From Viridothelium virens (lineage: Eukaryota > Ascomycota > Dothideomycetes > Trypetheliales > Trypetheliaceae), in contig ML991790.1 in assembly GCA_010094025.1 (NCBI GenBank), positions 124,001-188,000 on the forward strand: DNA of 64,000 nucleotides, given 5' to 3'. The notes under the pieces are model-generated. The model was given only the letters and a program-made list of their open reading frames with translations. It searched no databases and had not been told where the DNA came from. Position 1 is the stretch's first letter. Each line of letters begins with the position of its first letter. The position numbers and the translations under genes are program-made. This document shows, piece after piece, positions 56,109-64,000 of this stretch.

Positions 56109-56639
56109 CCAGTCTCCGCGACACAAACTTCATAATACAGCATACCCCTGAAATTCAATATCCACGTCCTCCTCACCCATCCATCGCAGATAATCACTCC
56201 CTTTTGGCCTCTTGCCCCCAGTCATCCCCGCAGTTAAACTCCGGCTAAGCCTCCGTCTTCCCTCCGATCTTGAGGAGCGACGGATATACGTTAGATTCAA
56301 TGCTAGGAGCAACCGACCCCCCTTCCGTCAGCCCTCCTGAAGCGGCAGATCCACTGCCCCGGCGTACGTAACCGACTTTCAGTCCGCTAGAGTGTATGTA
56401 CGTCCTGGTTGCTAGTGGCAGGCGGCCTCAACGATAGAGGTGGAGGAGCTGGTAAGTGCAGAAGCTTTGATTGTGGAGGGATATTGGGCGAGCGCGTGGC
56501 TGGGGACTGCGTTCGCGCCGTGGGTGTGGAGGAGCAGATTGCACTCGCGTCTTAGGGGTTAACGGTAGGGGAAGGCGATGTGGCGCCAAAATTGAGGGCG
56601 TTGGCGGACTTGCTGGGGCCGTTAACGTCGAGAGAAGAA

Positions 56640-56800
56640 TAGTATCGAGACGACTGGTTCAGTGGGCGGCGCTGAAGACACGATGGAGGTCTGCAGTGGA
56701 CGAGGCGTGGTGATTACTAGACTGGGTCCTTGGAGGAGCTTAAGGGACTGCGAGACGACGTGCTGGACGACGTGGCCATTGCCGCCAGTGACGAAGACGA
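56640..56800 (-). pseudogene. Possible fragment of an NAD(P)-binding reductase/epimerase
   Basis: The minus strand reads DIVFVTGGNGHVVQHVVSQS and then KLLQGPSLVITTP. This resembles the first beta-alpha-beta unit (GxxGxxx motif) of extended short-chain dehydrogenases. No rest of the fold follows and the frame soon ends. It may be a relic or a chance match. Confidence 0.3.
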
Positions 56801-57552
56801 TGTCTGCGGGCTTTAGAGAAATAATTTACAGTTCAAAAGCTTCAATGAAGATCTTGAAAGCAAGCAGAGAATTAGAAAATTGCATAAGATGCTGTGCAAC
56901 TATTGGAGTAATTCCGTGGAGAAAGGACGTAGAGATTTTGCCATTGTCATCTGATATCTAGCCTTGGGATAATCTATCTTAAATCAGTCGAGGAACGAGA
57001 TTTAGATAAATATCCGATAGTAGAAATGACTTTCGTTGGCCTGAATGTAATCAAAGAGTACCAAGCGAGACTATACCTATCTCGCATTATGGTCCACCAA
57101 GGGCAGAGAAATTCTTCTTTGGTCCTGATAAATGTCGGTTTGCAGCGCAGACGAGTATCATCTAGAAGAGGCTCCATCGCTTGCGATGGGCATGAGGCAG
57201 TTGGTAGGGTGTAGAGTAGCTCCGCTGAGGCGATTCCAGAAACAAGAGCCCTGACCAATGTAAGCAAACCATCATCCACTTGCAAGAAGATCTCTCTGAG
57301 CAATTGCGAAAATAGGACAAACGGTCCTTTTCGATATTGATGGGCCCGAAATTCTACGTAGGCGCATGTCTGCCCAGCAGCCTTGTCCATGCTCAAAGTG
57401 TTCCGATACCCAAAACTCAGAGGTGTCTTGACTGACCCGCCACTCACTTCACGCCAGACACCGGACTAATAAGTAACAAGATACACAGACAGTATCCCGT
57501 CAAGCATCTATTTTCGACGGAATCCATGCAGCCACAATGCTCATACCTTCAT

Positions 57553-59601
57553 TCAATCCTCCTTTCCCTTTCCCGCTCCAGCACCACTCCTTGCCCTCGG
57601 CCTCACCGCACTCCCACTCTCCCTCCCCGACGTCGATCCAACAGCCTGCTGCCTCCCCCTCTGCGCCTGCACCCTCTGTGCCTCCCGTTCCCGCTGCTCC
57701 TCATCATCACTGCCCCCACCAATCTCGAACGCATCATTCATCTCAATCAGATCCGTCCCCGCCCCACCAAACCCCGGCGCTACCAGCCCGCCCGCACCTG
57801 TCCCCCCCACCGCCCCATGCGTCCTCGCCGAACCGCCCTGCCCCGCCTCCCACGCCGCCGCCGTCCTCGTCGCCATCTTCCGCATCCAGCCCTCGATCTT
57901 ACCGCCCACCGCCTCGAGGTTCAAGCCAGCCCCATACGCCAAACCCGGCGTGCTCGTCCCCGAGGCGTACGCGCTGGCACTGGCGCCCGAGAAGCCCGCA
58001 CCACCACCACCACCGCCGCCGCCGCCGACGCCTCCTCCCGCCTCGTCAGACTCCGCGGCGTCCATGGCGCTGTGCGGGAAGTACAGGCCCTGCTGGTTGG
58101 GCGGGGGCGCGACGTTGGGCAAGTGCGGCGCGAAGAGCTTGTTGAGCGGATCCTGCGCGGGGCCGGGCACGCGCGCGTTGCGTCCCATGCTGCCGACACC
58201 GCCGGGGCCGCCGAGGATGTACGGCGGGTAGTAGGCGTTGCTGCTGGAGGAGCCACGGCGGGCGAGCGGCGTGCGGCTGGGTCTGGTGGAGGTGGAGACG
58301 GAGGCGGAGACGGGGGCGGAGGAAGGCGAGATGGAGGTGCGGGGGAGGTCGAGCGAGGTGGGGGGCGTGGCGCGCGGGGAGGAGCGGGAGAAAGAGATGG
58401 GGAGGTCGACGTCCGAGGCGGAGGAGACGATGGATTTCCGTCGGGCAGGGGGGAAGAAGCCGAGGGCGCGGCGGGGGAGACGAGCGATTTCGGTGGGCTT
58501 GTCGCTGTTTGGTAGGAGGACCCAAGAGTCGTGGGTCCAGGGTGGAGGTTCGAGAGATGCTGATGAAAGCGGATGTGATGAGGTGAGGGTATTATCTTGG
58601 GCAGCAGATGAAGCGCGGCGGCGAGAAGGAGGCGAATGCCAGCCATTAGGTAGCTCTGAGCTAGAGGAAGTATCGATCAAAGAAGATGATTCCACGGCCG
58701 GAATCTCCTGGTCTGGGGCCTTTTCTTCTTGCGGCGCCGGGACTGGTTTTCCTTTTACTCCACTGGCATCAATAGGAATAACTAAAATTTTCCGGACTTG
58801 AGGATTATCATTGTGCCACATGCGGTTTGCTTTCCGTAGAATTGCTGCTTGGCAGTTGTATCTGATTGTAATTCCCGCCATGGTATCCTGAGGATTAACA
58901 TGATGTAAATAGACTAATGCATCGCGATCTTCATTTTCTCCAGGAGGTGCAGATGAAGAGGTTCGGTCATCTGATGACCTTCTCTTGATTCTTCCCAGAG
59001 CATCCGATTGTATTTGTCCATTTGCTGCTTGTTGTAATAGATTCTCCCTCTTTCTAGCTCTGACTAAGGCTTCCCTTTCAGCCTTCGACCCAACCCCTAT
59101 TTGGTTCACATCAGATGTTGAGACTCCCCACTGGTTCGGCGCACTTGTTGCGTTGCGATTGGGTATTGGCGGCCGTCTTCTTTGACTTGGAGTCTTATCC
59201 TTAATCGTAGTTCCAGCATCCGGATTCAGCAGATCTGACGCGAGACCTTGCAATGCCGACCAAGAATTTCCCCACGCTTTTGACAACGATCCGAGGGTGT
59301 CATGGGATGTGTTTCGAGAAGACGGACTAAGGACACGAGAATTGTTAGAAGGTTTTGATCTACCGGCGGGACGTGAAGACGTAGACCTCGATGGATTGGC
59401 ACTTGGGATGGGGCTCGGTGCTCTAGATCCGAATGGGGTGTGAAACGGAGAGTCGCGATTGAAACTTTGGGCAGATGTTTCATCAAGATCGAATTCTGCA
59501 GGGTCCTCAAGTCCGGATATCAATCGCTGGGTGCGAGGCCGAAGTGAGGAAGAGGAAGGAGCAGCAGTTGAGGTTCCAGAGCGAGACTGCTGAGAGCTCA
59601 T
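57553..59601 (-). CDS. Intracellular LysM-domain protein
   Basis: A single exon of 682 residues; the ATG at 59601 (MSSQQSRSGTST) is the first in frame. The N-terminal 230 residues are Ser/Pro-rich and disordered. A LysM domain lies at about 228-275 (LVYLHHVNPQDTMAGITIRY, then AAILRKANRMWHND and KILVIPIDASG). A second disordered part follows, with a Gly run (about 545-560), a short helix (VGGKIEGWMRKMATRTAAAW) and an acidic/basic tail ending GAGKGKED. There is no signal peptide or TM segment, so this is not a secreted chitin-binding effector. It is like the conserved cytosolic single-LysM proteins of Pezizomycotina, whose function is unknown. The GC-rich 3' part makes long antisense open frames, which I do not take as genes. 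Confidence 0.85.
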   Translation of the reverse strand: MSSQQSRSGTSTAAPSSSSLRPRTQRLISGLEDPAEFDLDETSAQSFNRDSPFHTPFGSRAPSPIPSANPSRSTSSRPAGRSKPSNNSRVLSPSSRNTSHDTLGSLSKAWGNSWSALQGLASDLLNPDAGTTIKDKTPSQRRRPPIPNRNATSAPNQWGVSTSDVNQIGVGSKAEREALVRARKRENLLQQAANGQIQSDALGRIKRRSSDDRTSSSAPPGENEDRDALVYLHHVNPQDTMAGITIRYNCQAAILRKANRMWHNDNPQVRKILVIPIDASGVKGKPVPAPQEEKAPDQEIPAVESSSLIDTSSSSELPNGWHSPPSRRRASSAAQDNTLTSSHPLSSASLEPPPWTHDSWVLLPNSDKPTEIARLPRRALGFFPPARRKSIVSSASDVDLPISFSRSSPRATPPTSLDLPRTSISPSSAPVSASVSTSTRPSRTPLARRGSSSSNAYYPPYILGGPGGVGSMGRNARVPGPAQDPLNKLFAPHLPNVAPPPNQQGLYFPHSAMDAAESDEAGGGVGGGGGGGGGAGFSGASASAYASGTSTPGLAYGAGLNLEAVGGKIEGWMRKMATRTAAAWEAGQGGSARTHGAVGGTGAGGLVAPGFGGAGTDLIEMNDAFEIGGGSDDEEQREREAQRVQAQRGRQQAVGSTSGRESGSAVRPRARSGAGAGKGKED

Positions 59602-61694
59602 GGCCGATGAAGCCAATGATACGGGAATTTGGGCGTCATAAAGTTAGAAAATCCTCTCATGAAATGTCTTGAGATATTCTCATGGATCTATCGGGGTAAG
59701 GTGACCCATTGAGAGCGTAGTTACGCGGCCACCCAAGGTAAATGCCTAAATCGATAACTGGTGGGAACTCCAGACGATGCCCGGACCGGATCAGCAGGAT
59801 GGAGGTACTCCGATACTCCGGGGTTTTGCCGAACGGAGATGCCAACTTAGCACCTAATCGCCCAATGTAAGCCCACAACTTTGTGCAACTGCTTGGACCC
59901 AACATTTCTGTGTTCTCGCAAGCTGTCAAACAACAGAGCTTGACCGAAAATGTCACTGTACGACTCGATCCAATTGTGCGATACCAATACCTGATGCACC
60001 GAGTGGAACCGCTTGGACTTACCGTCCTACATTTCCCAAAGGATGTGACACATGATTTTCTCTAAGACACAAGCACCGTGGTTAGTCACCATATACTTGG
60101 CATGGGCATGGGCATATCCTGGATTACACGGACAACTTTGGCCCATGCTGGCCTCGTATCGTTGTCTGACCCAAGAGGGATACTTCTGTGCAGCCGAGTC
60201 TTCCAATTGAGGTATTCGTGTAGATCTTTCGAGAATTTTACTTGATCCACAAAGGATGGATGGTAGTATCATACAGAGGAGCTCAGAAATCTTGTCAGAC
60301 AGAATGAAAGAAAATTCTCGAAGCTATCTGGCAGCTTGATTACGGTTCACCACTGACAGTCGATACCGTCGCACCGCGACTTGAGGCCCAAATCTAGAAC
60401 AAACCCCCTTCTTTAGTCCCTGCGGAGCTTGATCATATGGCTAGATTTGCTTGGTGGCTTGCTTTCGGCATTAGTAAATGATACTCTAAGTATTGCCCAT
60501 TTGTTCAAGCTAATATCATTATATCTAATCGTCGATTGACATGGCGGCACGACATGGGCATGAACTAGTACTTCTGGGCCAGCGTTACAAGAACTCACCA
60601 TTTTCACTTGTAGGAGCTATCGGTGACCGATATCTGACCCACTACAGGCACTGCTATGTAGCGTCGGTCCCTACAGATATGTCATTTCAATGACACTTGG
60701 TGATTCTTGAGGACCAAAAGCAAGATCATTTTGCTTGCGCAGAGAGCGATCGAGTCTGAGACTGAAGAGGAGTAAGACTGGTTACGACTTTGACTAACTT
60801 CTAATATAAATATCAGATGATGGTCTCTTACCCTTTCAGAGTTTGTCTCGTATGTGCAGTTTTTGGGGCACCCGTTGTTTTAGCATTTCCTATTTGCTTT
60901 TTGGTCTCATGTCTTGGGTCAACAATTATCTTTATACCTTATGTTTCTCCTTCTATCAGGGGCTTTCCAAGCAACCAGCATATTCACTGATACCTCCGGC
61001 ACCTTCCCAACATTTGGAATTCCACTACAACGTCACAACTTTCATGCAACCGTTCTTCCATCCAATTGTTTAATTGTCCATTGCCTCGATGGGGCGAAAG
61101 TCTTGTGCCCCCCGATTCCAAAAAGAGAAACACCTCGGCATCGCGACCCTGCCCCGCATCCACCCGTATGAAAGGGTGCAAACGGGCTGACCACCACCTG
61201 CGGCAACGGTGGCATCAACTCTATTGCAACCAGTCAGGAACAATCATGTCCTGTACGAACAATGTGCCTGCCGCGGAGACCAATTTCTCGGTCCATGTGA
61301 ATGGGAGGTCGCATAAATATTAGGGTTGGAGAGACTACGGGCTTTAACGGACATCGAGTCGGGCCTGTGACGCAAAGCTAGTGCATGCAGTCTAGAACAC
61401 TACACTCACTAGAGGCCAAAAACAGATAGCTTGCCGATGCAAAGGTAGGCGACAAGGGATGCTCAGATCCTGGGTTTCCAAATATCTACTTCTATTTAGC
61501 TCGGTGCATGGTAATGGCACTAGATCAGCCTTCGCCGAACCCCTGCATCGCCACCGTCTTCCCCTTCATTACCTCACGTGCTCACGCGTTACCAATGTTT
61601 TGTATCCATGCTTTTCTCTTGTACTTCTTGTTTGATGCCCCACAAGTCTCTCCTTTCTTCCCTCGGTCGTCCGTCAACCTCGCTCGAAATCAAC
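59602..61694. other. Gene-poor intergenic region
   Basis: 2.1 kb with no supported gene. The first part is the promoter of the LysM gene and the last part the 3' flank of the secreted-protein gene. Short direct repeats (GGCATGGGCATGGGCAT) lie near 60100. Other open frames are short and lack motifs. Confidence 0.5.
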
Positions 61695-62820
61695 TCAAGT
61701 ATACTCCCATGCTCCCACAAACTGCTTCTCCCCGGCCCTCGCTAACAAGGTCACTCCAACACATCCCAGCCTGTTCTGAAATGAAACTCCCTTCAATATC
61801 CCAAAAACCTGCCAGACGCCAGGTGTGGGTTTCCTTCCCCCAGCAAGGCTCGTCCCGTTGATTTTCGGACATGCCATCCAGGTAGAAGGTGGGTACTTGA
61901 CCTCGTCGTAGATGAACATGCCATCCTGGTAAGCAGTGGCATTGAGGACGGCTCCCTCTGGAATTTCGCCGACGTTGATGCCGGTGTATGAGAGGGCGCC
62001 ATCAGGGGCGAGGTAGTACTTTTGACCGCCAGGGACTTCAACGTTCTGGTTCGAAATCATGCTTAGCCGTGGACGGAAAATATCAAAGTGTTGGCTCGAA
62101 ACGATAATGTCACGAGCATGAATGGGTGCTGCTACAGGGAAAGGGGATGGAAATGCTTGGAGAAGTGAAGTGAATTGAGGTTGCTTACCATTGCAGAACC
62201 CTCAAATAGCTGCGTCTGACCAGCAGGTGGGCACTGTCCGATCCGGGAGACGTTCTGTGGACAGTATGTGCAAGGTCCATCGCCGATCCAGAAGCGGCTA
62301 GTGCATGCTTGAACATATTGTCCGTTTAAGCTTGAGTTTGCCGAGAGGACCTGAAGCAGGAAAGGGCCAACAGCGTGAGGAAGGGATTTGAGTGTATGAT
62401 TTGCTGAGCAGCTGAAAGGCGACGAGTGTCAGCTGTGATGCCTCGAAGTGAATGACATCAAGTGTATGTGGAGAATTATGAAAGAGTTGACACAGTGAAG
62501 AGCAAGATGAGGAGAGAATCTGTGAGAAGCTATAGAATGAAGTATACTGACGTATAGTTGTATTGCGAGTAGCAAGCATTGCCGCAACGACGTTGGACAT
62601 CGCCGTTGGTAATTGGGCAGAGGCGGCCATCGTCGCACTGGTACTATTGGTAGCGAAGCCGCGTTAGCTCTGGATCACAAAGATATTGCAGTACTCCTGA
62701 AGATGACCCAGCTATTTGTCGTACTTGAAGAGGATCGTAGCTAGCTTGACCACAAGCAGGGCTTGCTGGCACAGCAACGGCCGTTGTGATAAAGGGAAGT
62801 AGAAGCATAATGAGCTGCAT
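61695..62820 (-). CDS. Secreted cell-surface protein (fungal IgE-binding/cell-wall-like family)
   Basis: Minus-strand exons 62820-62725, 62637-62552 and 62411-62189 read in frame (introns 87 and 140 nt). The last exon runs to 61695. The ATG at 62820 opens a clear signal peptide (MQLIMLLLPFITTAVAVPAS). A Cys-rich part follows (CDDGRLCPITNGD, RRCGNACYSQYNYTCSAN), then GQYVQACTSRFWIGDGPCTY and CPQNVSRIGQCPPAG. The final exon has NVEVPGGQKYYLAPDGALSY and ends GCVGVTLLARAG. The FWIG...CP, VEVPGGQ.yy..pdGAL and terminal GC.G motifs are those of a fungal secreted family often annotated as cell-wall or IgE-binding protein. The junction into the last exon (62188 to about 62040) is unsure: the strong donor GTAAGC and the visible acceptors do not agree in phase, so either a weaker donor is used or the frame is damaged there. 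Total length would be about 270 residues. Confidence 0.6.
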
Positions 62821-63314
62821 CTTGACTGATGTTGACTGATGTTGCTTGATGGTGGGTGTTGTCGATCAAGATGCTTTCAAAGTTCAACCAGAATGAGTGA
62901 ATTAACGAAGAGAAGTTGAGGACATGAAGAACCTAGACAAGGTTTTTGATAAGGGAGGACCTTCTGAAGAAGGCGTGATGGGTACCTAAGGCTTAAGGAA
63001 ACGATTGCGAATGCACCACATGCAACTGGCCGGAGTTGACTTCCTAATTCTTACCAAATGGCTGCAATAGGCAATCGCAAAGTGCAGACCTATACCTTAG
63101 TGGTTTCTCTCTCATGTTCGCACTTGCTAAATACAAAGAATTTTCATCACGAGCGACTGCGGTGAGATCCTACCTTGGATCATGCGTCGTACAGAACCAG
63201 GAAAGTAAATCCATCACGTGCCTACATCTGCAATCATCGAAGTCCATTCCAAAGCAACCACACCGTCGCTTCCCCATCCCAGAGACTGCGAAGCTCTCAC
63301 CCTCCTCTTGTGAT
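62821..63314. other. Intergenic, no gene seen
   Basis: 494 bp upstream of the secreted-protein gene and downstream of the RpiB-like gene. No motif was recognised. Confidence 0.6.
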
Positions 63315-63827
63315 TCAGGCCTTCACCCCATCCTGCTCATAATTCTTCTGCTCATGCTCCATAATCGCCTTCACCTTCGCCGCACTACCACTCCCCGTAT
63401 CAAACCTCAACGTCACCCACTCCTTGGCCAACTTCCTCGCCAGCTCCAACCCCACCACCCGCTCCCCCATACACAGCACCTGCGCATCATTGCTCAGCAC
63501 CGCCCGCTCCACACTGAACGGGTCGTGCGCCGTCACCGCCCGAATCCCCGGCACCTTGTTCGCGGAGATCGCGACCCCCAGCCCCGTCCCGCAGATCAGC
63601 AGCGCCCGGTCGGCTTTGCCCGCCGCAACCAACTTCGCGGCGTCCACGGCGACATGTGGGTATGCGGTCTTGTCGTCTTTGCCGTTCACCCCGACGTCTT
63701 CGACTGACTCGACGTAAGGCGAGGAGCGCAGGTCGGCGGCCAGCGTGTTCTTGTAGGTGAGGCCGGCGTCGTCGCAGCCGACGACGATGCGGAGTTTGTC
63801 TGTTGGGGTGGAGCCGTTGGCGGACAT
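63315..63827 (-). CDS. RpiB/LacA-type sugar-phosphate isomerase
   Basis: A single exon of 170 residues on the minus strand. The RpiB fold motifs are all present: [18 protein letters not shown] at the N terminus, the active-site Cys in [40 protein letters not shown] and [20 protein letters not shown]. Bacterial RpiB has CDHAG or SDHAG at the start; here the His is Asp (GCDDAG), which may change the substrate. Fungi normally use the unrelated RpiA for the pentose-phosphate step, and the fungal RpiB-like enzymes are thought to act on other phosphosugars such as four-carbon ones. That is family knowledge, not shown here. Length is typical for the family (145-210 residues). The start at 63827 has no competing ATG nearby. 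Confidence 0.87.
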   Translation of the reverse strand: MSANGSTPTDKLRIVVGCDDAGLTYKNTLAADLRSSPYVESVEDVGVNGKDDKTAYPHVAVDAAKLVAAGKADRALLICGTGLGVAISANKVPGIRAVTAHDPFSVERAVLSNDAQVLCMGERVVGLELARKLAKEWVTLRFDTGSGSAAKVKAIMEHEQKNYEQDGVKA

Positions 63828-64000
63828 GCTTGTGGGATGGGGGGCTTTTTTTGGTGGGGTTGCAGTGGGAAGAACTGAGCTTAGGCCAGAGCGGTGGGCA
63901 GCTGATCAGCTAGAGTTGGCTTGTGTCGTAGGCGGATGACTTGTCGCTGGGAAGCTGGATTTCTGGGGTCGAGCTGGTGATCCTGGAGGGGGAGGTTGAG

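Larger units (their letters stand above)
54931..57552. other. Gene-poor stretch
   Basis: 2.6 kb without a supported complete gene. It holds a CA microsatellite (56063-56107) and a possible dehydrogenase fragment (56640-56800). The minus-strand open frame 56974-57447 (157 residues) is unrecognised and might be a decayed exon. The + frame 54995-55279 has no features. Confidence 0.5.

Noticed and set aside
55934-56197. Open frame with a Cys-Val repeat
   Set aside because: It is only the CA microsatellite read on the minus strand.
57526-58515. 329-residue + strand open frame
   Set aside because: It is antisense to the GC-rich LysM gene; composition is Pro/Arg/His and Gly/Ala repeats typical of a shadow frame.

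Overview
The window is nuclear DNA of a filamentous ascomycete (Pezizomycotina; Dothideomycetes or a near relative is my guess). Support comes from genes cut by short GT-AG introns (about 47-140 nt) with CTAAC/CTGAC-type branch sites, fungus-specific families (fungal transcription factor domain, an NLR with a SERAC1-like esterase, fungal rhodopsin-like membrane protein, A-T-R adenylating reductase), a nuclear gene for mitochondrial ribosomal protein bS21m, and solo LTRs. I saw no rRNA, tRNA, CRISPR or bacterial operon. Exon limits were worked out by hand from reading frame, splice signals and family motifs; none was checked by a search.

Layout. Bases 340-13444 are a housekeeping block on the + strand: an HD-domain nucleotidase, a C2H2/fungal-trans regulator, the STRIPAK subunit MOB3 and the metal chaperone ZNG1. 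About 13.5-40.8 kb looks like an accessory island. It has long gene-poor stretches, a P450 relic beside a Lys2-like A-T-R reductase (-), an AT-rich secreted subtilase with a changed oxyanion residue, a methyltransferase, a decayed alpha/beta hydrolase, two related solo LTRs of about 250 bp with perfect 5-bp target duplications, a two-TM membrane protein divergent from a large esterase-NACHT-HEAT NLR, and a modin-like membrane protein. One solo LTR sits exactly between the esterase and NACHT parts of the NLR.

From 40.8 to 51.4 kb housekeeping genes return: AFG1, an alpha/beta hydrolase, an NmrA-like protein (-), eIF3g, bS21m (-) and an RBM25-like splicing factor, the last two divergent. From 51.4 to 64 kb the window is mixed: a possible small protein, a rhodopsin-domain membrane protein (-) with one in-frame stop, a 2.6-kb gene-poor stretch with a CA microsatellite, a LysM-domain protein without signal peptide (-), a secreted cell-surface protein (-) and an RpiB-type sugar-phosphate isomerase (-).

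The best candidate for unusual biology is 28.9-38.5 kb. A divergent membrane-protein/NLR pair shares a 262-bp promoter. The NLR esterase carries Cys instead of Ser at its nucleophile position, sixteen HEAT repeats close the protein, and an LTR has split it. A modin-like gene lies about 1.1 kb downstream of the NLR. This looks like an innate-immunity or allorecognition locus caught while changing.
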